Below, one piece after another: positions 29,897 through 36,741 of a DNA stretch of 36,741 nt (position 1 is its first letter; each line of letters begins with the position of its first letter). The position numbers were made by a program, and so were the translations under genes. This stretch comes from a virus: the IMG/VR virus record IMGVR_UViG_3300036806_000060, positions 1-36,741 of that record. One strand, 5' to 3'. The notes under the pieces were generated by a model. The model was not told the DNA's origin, ran no database searches, and saw only the letters and a program-made list of their open reading frames with translations.

Positions 29897-30288
29897 TGAA
29901 CCTCCACGCCATCGCATCGCCGGCCATCGGCGTCGTCAATCCTCCCGTGTTCTGCACAGTGCAGACCTCGACCGGATCGAGCACGAATGCCGATGGCACG
30001 CGCACGCCAACCTATGTTCAGACCGATAACGTGCCCGTCCAGGTGCAGGCGTTGCAATACACCGACCTGATGAAAATGGACGGGCTCAACATCCAGGGCA
30101 CGCGGCGCAAGGGGTATTTCTTTGGCAATATCGAAGGGCTGGACCGCTCCGCGATGAAGGGCGGCGATATCGTCATCATGCCCGATCTGCCGACATTCCC
30201 CGGTCCCACGACGTGGCTGGTCGCGCTGCCGCTTGAGCACTATGAGGGCTGGACCAGCGTCGCCCTGACGCTCCAGGATAGGAGTTAA
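29896..30288 (+). CDS. Head-tail connector-region structural protein
   Basis: The ATG at 29896 overlaps the previous stop (TAATG), giving 130 residues beginning MNLHAIASPAIGVVNPPVFC. It is beta-rich (VPVQVQALQYTDLMKMDGLN, GYFFGNIEGLDRSAMKGGDI, TWLVALPLEHYEGWTSVALT). The strand pattern resembles phage head-closure or tail-completion proteins of the gp5/gp6 kind, but I cannot name the family. Context between neck genes supports this role. Confidence 0.65.
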   Translation: MNLHAIASPAIGVVNPPVFCTVQTSTGSSTNADGTRTPTYVQTDNVPVQVQALQYTDLMKMDGLNIQGTRRKGYFFGNIEGLDRSAMKGGDIVIMPDLPTFPGPTTWLVALPLEHYEGWTSVALTLQDRS

Positions 30289-30290
30289 CC

Positions 30291-30575
30291 ATGGAAGCCT
30301 ATCTTAGTTCCATCACGCAAGTCACTGCCGAACGCCACGCTATATTTGTGCTACGCGTTCCGGTGGGATACTTCGCTACGTCGGATTTTGCCAAATATTT
30401 CGACGCGGTGTGGAACCATGCCTGGAAGGAGGCGAGAAGAACGACGGCGCCTCCAGTTATCGTTATCGGCGACGATATGGAACTTACTGCCATCAATGAT
30501 GCGGAGTTGAAAAACGCCGGCCTGATGCGAATCGAAAACCGGGAGACTATTTCCATCGATCTCGCGCCACCATGA
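30291..30575 (+). CDS. Small hypothetical protein in neck region
   Basis: AGGAG precedes the ATG. The 94-residue product starts MEAYLSSITQVTAERHAIFV and has a strand (IFVLRVPVGYFATSDFAKYF), a helix (DAVWNHAWKEARRT), and a PPVIVIGDDMELTAINDAEL strand-turn. It is a compact alpha/beta protein of unknown function. Its lower GC and different style from neighbours hint at a later insertion into the late operon. Confidence 0.65.
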   Translation: MEAYLSSITQVTAERHAIFVLRVPVGYFATSDFAKYFDAVWNHAWKEARRTTAPPVIVIGDDMELTAINDAELKNAGLMRIENRETISIDLAPP

Positions 30576-30585
30576 GGTTTTGACG

Positions 30586-30834
30586 ATGGACCTGACCGAC
30601 GAGATGCGAGAGCGTTTCGCCAGTCTCGGCCCGGATAAAGTGCGCCGCATGATCGATAACGGGATGATGGTCATGCATCTCGTGGTTCCCGCCGAACACT
30701 GGCTGATCGAAAAGGAGACGCCCGATGTCGTTGCTCAAGGGGAAAGAAAACATCGGCCGGAACATCAAGGAAATGGAGAAGGCGGGCCATCCTCCGGCGC
30801 AGGCGAAGGCAGCGGCGCTCCGGACAGCCCTTGA
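30586..30834 (+). CDS. Hypothetical protein overlapping next gene
   Basis: The 82-residue frame starts MDLTDEMRERFASLGPDKVR and continues RMIDNGMMVMHLVVPAEHWL, which looks coding. Its last 37 codons overlap the 30725-30940 gene in another frame and become Gly/Ser-rich (NGEGGPSSGAGEGSGAPDSP), a composition that may be forced by the overlap. The first part is needed to explain 30586-30724. Role unknown. Confidence 0.55.
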   Translation: MDLTDEMRERFASLGPDKVRRMIDNGMMVMHLVVPAEHWLIEKETPDVVAQGERKHRPEHQGNGEGGPSSGAGEGSGAPDSP

Positions 30835-30940
30835 TCAACCCGGTCTCGTGACGCAGGCCAACGCCGCCCCACCTCCCGCGCGTCGCCGCGTCGCCGAGGA
30901 TGGGTCCTATTCGATCCCCTGGAATGGACGCAACGCTTGA
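30725..30940 (+). CDS. Small conserved-type phage protein (K-G-x-x-x-x-x-R-N-I motif)
   Basis: The 71-residue product begins MSLLKGKENIGRNIKEMEKA and continues GHPPAQAKAAALRTALDQPG. The I-G-R-N-I-K-E-M-x-K-A-G-x-P-x-x-Q-A-x-A-A-A pattern is widespread in phage structural operons, with unknown role. An AAGGAGA site lies eight bases before the ATG, supporting this frame over its overlapping neighbour. It ends with a TTGA overlap onto the next gene. Confidence 0.75.
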   Translation: MSLLKGKENIGRNIKEMEKAGHPPAQAKAAALRTALDQPGLVTQANAAPPPARRRVAEDGSYSIPWNGRNA

Positions 30941-31203
30941 GCCTGCCACAACAAGCCATCGATGCCGGCGCGAATGTGCTGCTCAACGAGTTGGGCACAT
31001 GCGATCCCGGCCCGCTGTTTCTGCCCGGCAGGGTAGCCGAGGCCGTGTGGCAAGCCATGGCGGCGCACATCGAGATGCCGAAGGCACGGGGGTTCGTATT
31101 GAAACTCGACGCGACTGAGTTTCGCGAGGCTATTGCCGAACTGCAAATCACGGTCGACTCGTTCACGAAGGCGGTCGAGTCGGCACAGGAAATCGAGCCC
31201 TGA
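30937..31203 (+). CDS. Hypothetical helical protein before neck terminator
   Basis: The 88-residue product starts MSLPQQAIDAGANVLLNELG from a TTG that overlaps the previous stop. It is helical and acidic (TEFREAIAELQITVDSFTKA). The stop overlaps the next ATG (TGATG). The unusual start codon lowers confidence in the exact 5' end, but the open frame and neat overlaps support a gene. Confidence 0.6.
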   Translation: MSLPQQAIDAGANVLLNELGTCDPGPLFLPGRVAEAVWQAMAAHIEMPKARGFVLKLDATEFREAIAELQITVDSFTKAVESAQEIEP

Positions 31204-32093
31204 TGTCCGCCACGCTCAACATCACCGAAAGCCAGATATTCGCCGCCGTCCGATCGGCGCTGCTGACGTTTGGCCTGGCGGATGCGAGCGGCAATCAGAT
31301 CCCCGTCATCCAGGGTCAGATCAACCGCGTCTCGGAGCCGCGCGAGCAAGATTATCTGGTCATATGGGCCATCTCGCGCGATCGGCTCGCACTCAATATC
31401 GACACTGTTCTGGACAGCCAGGGCATCGGCTCGATCACCTCAAGTGTGATGAACCTCACATCCCTGAATGTCGGCGGCGTGGCGATCGGACAGCCGGTCT
31501 ATGGCTCCGGCGTGGCCACGGGATGCGTGATCCGTTCGCAACTCACGGGCACACCGGGCGGGACCGGCACCTATGCCGTTTCGACCACGCCAGACGTGAC
31601 CATGACGAACCTGTATTTCGGCACGAAAACGCTGTTGCAGAAGTTCGAGATGACCATCCAGGCAGACGTGCATGGTCCGTTGTCAGGAGACAACGCCATC
31701 CGCCTCTCGACGCTCTGGCGCGATCAGTTTGGCGTGGACGCCTTCGAGGGCACGCCAATCGCACCGCTTTATACCAGCGATCCGAAGCAGATGCCGTTCT
31801 ATAACGCTGCGCAACAGTTCGAAGAGCGTTACGTCGTCGATCTTTGCATGGAGATCGATCTGAGCGTGACTGTATCGCAGCAGTTCGCCGATCAGCTTGT
31901 CACGAAACTTTGGCCCGTCGATGTCACGCCGAATTTCAATACCGATGCGCTGTTGCTTGTGCGGGGCGGTCCTCTGTTCGTCAGAGATCAAACGATCATT
32001 CTGACAAAGAATGTTCTCACGCCCTTTCTTCTGGCCAGCGGCGCCAATTTGCAGTTCGTTGGTGGCAGTCAGTTCTTGTTGATGGGAGGCTGA
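31203..32093 (+). CDS. Neck/tail terminator protein (gp12-like) with inserted beta-module
   Basis: The 296-residue protein has the neck-terminator core: FAAVRSALLTFGLADASGNQ, IPVIQGQINRVSEPREQDYL at the start, then QKFEMTIQADVHGPLSGDNA, RLSTLWRDQFG, APLYTSDPKQMPFYNAAQQF and EERYVVDLCMEIDLSVTVSQ. Residues about 83-138 interrupt this fold with a Gly-rich beta-module (VYGSGVATGCVIRSQL, GGTGTYAVS). The terminator caps the tail where it meets the neck. The ATG overlaps the previous TGA. Confidence 0.8.
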   Translation: MSATLNITESQIFAAVRSALLTFGLADASGNQIPVIQGQINRVSEPREQDYLVIWAISRDRLALNIDTVLDSQGIGSITSSVMNLTSLNVGGVAIGQPVYGSGVATGCVIRSQLTGTPGGTGTYAVSTTPDVTMTNLYFGTKTLLQKFEMTIQADVHGPLSGDNAIRLSTLWRDQFGVDAFEGTPIAPLYTSDPKQMPFYNAAQQFEERYVVDLCMEIDLSVTVSQQFADQLVTKLWPVDVTPNFNTDALLLVRGGPLFVRDQTIILTKNVLTPFLLASGANLQFVGGSQFLLMGG

Positions 32094-32094
32094 G

Positions 32095-32376
32095 ATGTCG
32101 GGCTCAACCCTTCCCAATCTTCCCACCGCTGTTCAGCCGTTATCCGGCACCGAACTCTTGTATCTCGTGCAAGGTGGCGCGGACAGACAAACTCCCGTGA
32201 GCACATTGCCCGGCGCGGCGACGGCGCAGGAAGCGTTGGCGCTCGCGCAGGCCGCACTACCCAATACGATCGCGGCCCTTGCCTCTTTGATGACGGCATG
32301 GCTCAACAGTCTCCCGACCTCCCCGCAATCTTCGCCTGGATGGTGGAATAACAGTGGTCAGCCAGTATTTTCGTAA
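32095..32376 (+). CDS. Fibre-attachment-like virion protein, 93 residues
   Basis: The product starts MSGSTLPNLPTAVQPLSGTE and continues LLYLVQGGADRQTPVSTLPG. The P-L-S-G-T-E-x-x-Y-x-V-Q-G-G-x-x-x-Q-T-P-V opening is the typical N-terminal virion-binding segment of phage tail fibres, here standing alone. The C-terminal half is a helix and a Trp-containing end. It precedes and overlaps the tailspike gene by 23 bases, so the two may form a split fibre: adaptor plus spike. Confidence 0.65.
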   Translation: MSGSTLPNLPTAVQPLSGTELLYLVQGGADRQTPVSTLPGAATAQEALALAQAALPNTIAALASLMTAWLNSLPTSPQSSPGWWNNSGQPVFS

Positions 32377-34696
32377 GGCGCTTTTGGCGCTTCCATTATG
32401 CGCGTTGTCGGCGATGACGGCATTTGGGCAGGCGTATCAGTCGCCGACTTATAATAATCTGACAATCAGAGGCGCCATCGGTGGCCCTGGTATTGGCACC
32501 GGCGTCGGCACCGCGCTCGGGCAGGCCGTTACCGGTTCTGGCGGGATCGCATTGGCAACCGGGCCAGCGATCTCGCCATTGTCCATCGACAACGTCGTTT
32601 ACTGTTCTGCCTACGCTACTCTGGCGCTTTGCTACGCTGCGCTTCCGTCCACTGGCGGTAAAATGCTACTACCGCCGAATACAGTTGTAGCGCAATCGGC
32701 GACTCTCAATATCACGAACCCAAACGTCACGCTTGAATGTCCTGGTTGGGGCACTATTCTTCAACGCTCAGGAGGGCTGACCACACAGATAGTCCATACG
32801 ACCGGGGACGGTGATAGCGTTCGCGGATGCACGTTCGACGACGCCTCGTATACTGGCGGCACAGGCGGTGCGCTTCAAATGAGTTCCGTCAACGGTGCGG
32901 TGGAGCACAACCAGTTCATCAATCCGGGGGCCAGCGAGTCGATCCAACTCGCCCTTGATGGTGCCAACGCGCGAGCGAGTTGGAATAAGATTGTCGGCAA
33001 CAATAGTAGCAGCAATACGACACAGGCTATTTGGACGAACAATACCGTAAAAGTCGACCACAATACGATCAGTTATGCCGGCATCGATGCTATCGCTGTG
33101 CGAGGTAATGGCACGATCGTTGACAGCAACCATCTATTTGGCAATCATTGCTATACCGGCGTCGGCGGTGGCCAACTTGTTGTTTACTCTGGTTATAGCG
33201 GCATTGTCATTTCGAACAATACCATTGATCAGGGATGCGCGGCGCAGTCGCACGGCATGGAGCTGGCTGGCGGAGCCGATGTGGTCGGCAATACTGTGCA
33301 AAATCAACAATGGATGGGCGCGACTGTCCACTCCGGTCCCCTCAATTTCGTCGGGAATGTCTTCAAGAACAATAACCAAACCACATCGAATCCGGTCAAT
33401 GGCGCCGTCACCGTGAATGCCGGTGCAAGTCATCTGAACTTCGTTGGCAACCGATTCGTTGATGACCAGGGCTCGCCAACGCAGGCGACAGGCATCTATA
33501 TCGCGGCCGGTGTGAGCGACTATATAACGATTGTGGGAGATGATCTGTCGGGGAATATCAACGGACCAATATCCGACAACTCCACGGGCACAAACAAGAT
33601 ATTCAATAATAATCTGCCCAATACTGTTACATTCGGACAACCGACGACGCGTGATAACCGAATCATTAATCCTTGTTTTTCCGTTGATCAGCAGAACGAG
33701 GGTGCCAGCTATCCAACCGGCGGCGGTCTCCGACAGATCATGGATGGCTGGACGGCTACGCAGCCCCTGGGGTCGTTTACGGAGCAGCGGAGCGCAGCGG
33801 TCACATCTCCCGGTTGCGGCGCCATGGGGCTGCATGCGGTCCTCACGATACAACGCACCGCCGGTTCAACCGATGTTTACAACCTATCTCAGAAGATAGA
33901 AGGCGACGACCTACAGGATTTGAACTACGGAACCTCCGCTGCGAAAGCCATGATGCTGGAGTTTTGCGTAAAGAATTCCGTCACGGGAACATACTCATTC
34001 GTTCTTACAAATCTTAGCGCCAACTATTATTACGCACAGCAGTTCTCCTTGACCGGCGGAACGCAACAGTGCCTGTCGTATTTCATCCCAGGCGACACGG
34101 CTCACGCCATTTCAAATGCGACGACAGGACAATTCCAACTTTCCTTCAACATGGGCTCTGGTTCGTCGGAACTGACAAGCACTGTTGGCGCCTGGACGAC
34201 TGGCACTCCATGGGGAGTTGTTGGCGATACGCCCTTTAACCAGCAGACGATCACCACGACAACGCTGGACCTGAGCGCCGTGCGGCTTTACATCGGCCAG
34301 ATCACGACGCCATGGGCGCGACGCTCCGCGACCGAGGAACTGGCCAAGGCTCAGAGGCGATATCAAAAGTCGTTCCCGATTGGGACGGCTGTCGCGCAGA
34401 ATGCCGGACAGACCGGTGCGATTGTCATCGGCGCGCCTTATGCGTCAGGCACAAATGACAATCTTCGTTTGCCGCTGACCTTTGTTCCCATGCGGGCCGC
34501 GCCTACTGTCACTTTCTATTCCCCGTCCGCCGCTACGGCGAACTGCTATAATCTGACTGGTGCAGCGGATATAGGCGCTGGCGCAGCGACGTTGATTGGA
34601 ACGAACTCGTTGATCGTGACGTGCCCGGTCGGCGCGGGGAGTTACTCGATCGGCGATGAGGTGCTGTTCAACTATACATTGGACAGCAGAATATGA
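32354..34696 (+). CDS. Tailspike with beta-helix and N-terminal signal peptide
   Basis: The 780-residue protein starts VSQYFRKALLALPLCALSAM then TAFGQA, a classic signal peptide with cleavage expected after GQA. A PTYNNLTIRGAIGGPGIG part follows. Residues about 90-440 are a parallel beta-helix of pectate-lyase type, with repeated N-x-I and N-x-F turns (VEHNQFINPG, KVDHNTISYAG, VISNNTIDQG, FVGNVFKNN). A beta-sandwich comes next, and the tail has EELAKAQRRYQKSFPIGTAV, a motif of fibre C-termini. It likely binds or cleaves surface glycan. The GTG start has a weak ribosome site. Confidence 0.8.
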   Translation: MVSQYFRKALLALPLCALSAMTAFGQAYQSPTYNNLTIRGAIGGPGIGTGVGTALGQAVTGSGGIALATGPAISPLSIDNVVYCSAYATLALCYAALPSTGGKMLLPPNTVVAQSATLNITNPNVTLECPGWGTILQRSGGLTTQIVHTTGDGDSVRGCTFDDASYTGGTGGALQMSSVNGAVEHNQFINPGASESIQLALDGANARASWNKIVGNNSSSNTTQAIWTNNTVKVDHNTISYAGIDAIAVRGNGTIVDSNHLFGNHCYTGVGGGQLVVYSGYSGIVISNNTIDQGCAAQSHGMELAGGADVVGNTVQNQQWMGATVHSGPLNFVGNVFKNNNQTTSNPVNGAVTVNAGASHLNFVGNRFVDDQGSPTQATGIYIAAGVSDYITIVGDDLSGNINGPISDNSTGTNKIFNNNLPNTVTFGQPTTRDNRIINPCFSVDQQNEGASYPTGGGLRQIMDGWTATQPLGSFTEQRSAAVTSPGCGAMGLHAVLTIQRTAGSTDVYNLSQKIEGDDLQDLNYGTSAAKAMMLEFCVKNSVTGTYSFVLTNLSANYYYAQQFSLTGGTQQCLSYFIPGDTAHAISNATTGQFQLSFNMGSGSSELTSTVGAWTTGTPWGVVGDTPFNQQTITTTTLDLSAVRLYIGQITTPWARRSATEELAKAQRRYQKSFPIGTAVAQNAGQTGAIVIGAPYASGTNDNLRLPLTFVPMRAAPTVTFYSPSAATANCYNLTGAADIGAGAATLIGTNSLIVTCPVGAGSYSIGDEVLFNYTLDSRI

Positions 34697-34752
34697 CCGC
34701 CAGCGTTCCGACCTTCGCGACGTGCGATGGCACGAACTGGAGCTTCCGATAA
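34693..34752 (+). CDS. 19-codon ORF bridging tailspike and sheath
   Basis: The frame MTASVPTFATCDGTNWSFR starts in an ATGA overlap with the tailspike stop and ends in a TAATG overlap with the sheath start, so it is coupled at both ends. The D-G-T-N-W end is a motif common at the end of small beta-sandwich domains in fibre proteins, so it may be a remnant of one. Alternatively it serves only to carry ribosomes to the sheath gene. Confidence 0.4.
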   Translation: MTASVPTFATCDGTNWSFR

Positions 34753-36737
34753 TGTCCGCCACCATGAACACGATCCCCGCCAGCGATATCGTCTCGGACG
34801 TTCCGAGTGTCATCGGCGCGGGTTCAACCGGCATCGATCTGATCGAGATCATGCTGACAACGAATCCACGCGTGCCGGTCGGTCTGGTGCTTTCCTTTCC
34901 GTCGCTCGGCACCGTGCAATCCTATTTCGGTGCCACATCGCTGGAAGCAACCGAGGCGGCGGTGTATTTCGCCGGCTTCAACGGTTCTACGCTCAAGCCT
35001 GGCGCGCTGCTTCTCGCGCAATACAATACCGTGGACGTGGGGGCATATCTCCGGGGCGGAAACATCTCAGGCCTCACGCTGGCGCAGCTACAGGCCATCA
35101 CGGGCGTCCTGACGATCACGATCGATGGCACCACCACCACCAGCTCATCGATCAATCTCTCGGCCGCCACTTCATTCTCGGCCGCCGCTGGTCTGATCAC
35201 GACGGCTCTCGGCATCACCGGCCCGACCGTCGCCAGTGTCACCGGCATCCAGGGCGCCACGTTCACCGCGCATGGCAGCGGCTTCGTCGATATGGTCGTC
35301 TCGGCGGTGGCGGGCGGCACGATCAATATCGGCGATGTGTTGACCGGATCGAGCGTGACGGCCGGAACGACGGTGCTTTCCCAGGTCTCCGGCACAACGG
35401 GCGGGACCGGCACCTACATCGTGAGCCGGGCATTCCCCGCATCGCCAACCAGCACCACGGCGCATTCGAGCGTGCTGGACGTGACGGTTCTGGGCTCCGG
35501 CACCATCGCGGTTGGCGATCAGGTGACGGGCGCGGGAGTGGGCACCGGCACCTTCATCGCGGCGCAAACCAGTGGCACGGCTGGCGGTGTCGGTTTCTAT
35601 ACGACGACGACACAAAACCAATACGCATCGGAATCCCTCACGATCATCGAACCCGTCGTGACCTACGATTCGGTTTCCGGTGCCTTCGTCGTCGTCTCGA
35701 ATACCACGGGCGCGGCATCCACGATCGGCTTCGGTTCCGGCACCATCGCGGCATCCCTGGCGCTCACGCAGGCGACGGGCGCGGTCACGTCCCAGGGCGC
35801 TGTCACGGCGACGCCGAATGCCTTCATGGCCGCGATCATCGCGCAAACGACCAACTGGATATCATTTCAAACCTTGTTCGATCCCGATGCGGGCAGCGGC
35901 AACGCGCAAAAGCAACTCTTCTCGGCCTGGGTCAATTCGACCGGCAACCGGTATCTCTACCTCTGCACCGATACCGACATCACCCCGACGCTGGTCACGG
36001 ATGCCTCGACGTGCATGGGTCAAATTCTGAAGCGAACCAATAGCTCGGGAACCGCGCTTCTTTGGCAACCAGCGGGTGGCGCCAATCATCTGGCCGCATT
36101 CCTCGGCGGTGCCATCGCCTCGATCGATTATGATCAGACGAACGGGCGCACCGATCTTTGCTTCCGTTCGCAGTCCGGCATCGTGCCAAGCGTGACCAGC
36201 CAACTCGCCGCCGCCAATCTTCGTGCCAATGGCTATAATTTCTATGGCATCTGGGCCAATGGCGCCGCACAATGGCAGTTCCTCAACCCCGGTTCGGCGA
36301 CGGGTCCGTTCTCCTGGATCGACAGCTACGTCAACCAGGTGTGGCTCAACAATCAGTGCATCGACGCGTTGATGAACCTGCTGACGACGGTGCGTTCGAT
36401 CCCCTACAACCCGCAGGGCTATGGCATGGTGCGCGCCACGCTGAGCGGAGGGGCCGATACGCCCGTGGCATTGCCGCCAGCCTCGCCCGTCGCCGCCGCG
36501 CTCAACAACGGCGTGATCCGGCAGAACGTGCCTCTCTCGGCCGAGGAGGCCATCGCGGCCAATGCGCTCGCCGGCCAAACGGTCGATGGCGTGCTTTCGA
36601 CCACGGGATGGTATCTCGTCATCCAGCCGGCGACGGCACAGGTCCGCGCCGCACGTGAGTCGCCGACGATTATCTTGCTGTATACTGATGGCCAGAGCAT
36701 ACAAAAGATCAATTTGTCTAGCGTTCTGGTGCAATAG
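34752..36737 (+). CDS. Tail sheath-like protein, DUF3383 type, with two beta-modules
   Basis: The 661-residue protein starts MSATMNTIPASDIVSDVPSV and has the DUF3383 opening (IPVGLVLSF-like VPVGLVLSFPSLGTVQSYFG, VYFAGFNG, STLKPGALLLAQYN). Its C-terminal part includes FYGIWANGAAQWQFLNPGSA and FSWIDSYVNQVWLNNQCIDA. DUF3383 proteins are contractile-sheath-like, which points to a myovirus-type tail. Residues about 174-298 carry two Gly-rich beta-modules (GTYIVS, then GVGFYTTTT). These are probably displayed on the outside of the sheath. The gene ends four bases before the window edge. Confidence 0.85.
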   Translation: MSATMNTIPASDIVSDVPSVIGAGSTGIDLIEIMLTTNPRVPVGLVLSFPSLGTVQSYFGATSLEATEAAVYFAGFNGSTLKPGALLLAQYNTVDVGAYLRGGNISGLTLAQLQAITGVLTITIDGTTTTSSSINLSAATSFSAAAGLITTALGITGPTVASVTGIQGATFTAHGSGFVDMVVSAVAGGTINIGDVLTGSSVTAGTTVLSQVSGTTGGTGTYIVSRAFPASPTSTTAHSSVLDVTVLGSGTIAVGDQVTGAGVGTGTFIAAQTSGTAGGVGFYTTTTQNQYASESLTIIEPVVTYDSVSGAFVVVSNTTGAASTIGFGSGTIAASLALTQATGAVTSQGAVTATPNAFMAAIIAQTTNWISFQTLFDPDAGSGNAQKQLFSAWVNSTGNRYLYLCTDTDITPTLVTDASTCMGQILKRTNSSGTALLWQPAGGANHLAAFLGGAIASIDYDQTNGRTDLCFRSQSGIVPSVTSQLAAANLRANGYNFYGIWANGAAQWQFLNPGSATGPFSWIDSYVNQVWLNNQCIDALMNLLTTVRSIPYNPQGYGMVRATLSGGADTPVALPPASPVAAALNNGVIRQNVPLSAEEAIAANALAGQTVDGVLSTTGWYLVIQPATAQVRAARESPTIILLYTDGQSIQKINLSSVLVQ

Positions 36738-36741
36738 GAGC

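Noticed and set aside
34727-36043. 438-codon frame within the sheath gene
   Set aside because: It is His/Arg/Gly-rich in the +1 phase of the sheath gene, with no ribosome site or domain.
35862-36734. 290-codon minus-strand frame at right edge
   Set aside because: It is antisense to the sheath gene with Arg/Gly/His-rich composition. No upstream signals are seen.

Overview
This window looks like part of a tailed-phage or prophage genome from an alphaproteobacterial host. The host call rests mainly on a GcrA-type regulator (18248-18895), a family largely confined to Alphaproteobacteria, together with GC-rich coding DNA. Acetobacteraceae or a relative is my guess from the style of the virion proteins, not something the sequence proves. 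A DUF3383-type tail sheath at the right edge points to a contractile-tailed (myovirus-like) particle. The genome clearly continues to the right, because tail tube, tape measure, baseplate and lysis genes are not seen. No complete integrase is visible.

Left arm (about 331-15331, mostly minus strand): a dense early operon. Neighbours are joined again and again by ATGA, TGATG or 8-base stop/start overlaps, and several genes are under 60 codons. From promoter-proximal to distal it holds a Cro/C1-type repressor, a small protein with the APDLLEA-type phage motif, a replication-protein-like small protein, an SNF2-type helicase, an N4/N6-type DNA methyltransferase, a ParB-like protein, a perfect pentapeptide-repeat protein, a coiled-coil protein, a DEDDh exonuclease, a large Cys-motif protein and about a dozen accessory proteins. 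A short plus-strand pair (9185-9884: recombinase core-binding-like protein and RusA-type resolvase) interrupts this operon.

Switch region (15331-15453): two face-away promoters share a quasi-palindromic centre. The leftward one would start transcription at or next to the repressor's ATG, suggesting a leaderless mRNA like that of lambda cI.

Middle (15453-18247, plus strand): a chain of small rightward genes, including a GcrA/Myb-like HTH protein and a one-TM protein, then a hypothetical gene flanked by hairpin-rich non-coding DNA. The 503-base gap at 17745-18247 has many stems, including three mutually exclusive ones, and three GANTC sites. It lies directly upstream of the GcrA-like gene.

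Late region (18248-36737, plus strand): GcrA-like regulator, small gene, promoter-like TATAAT, small and large terminase, DUF1073 portal, Mu gpF-like head protein, DUF2213 protease/scaffold, decoration-like protein, DUF2184 major capsid protein, head completion and neck genes, gp12-like neck terminator, fibre-attachment-like protein, a beta-helix tailspike with an N-terminal signal peptide, a 19-codon ORF and the tail sheath. A minus-strand two-gene HTH cassette (22916-23372) sits between portal and gpF-like genes with its own palindromic control site. A glycine-rich beta-module recurs in three different virion proteins.

All calls come from reading the sequence and from family memory. No database search was run.
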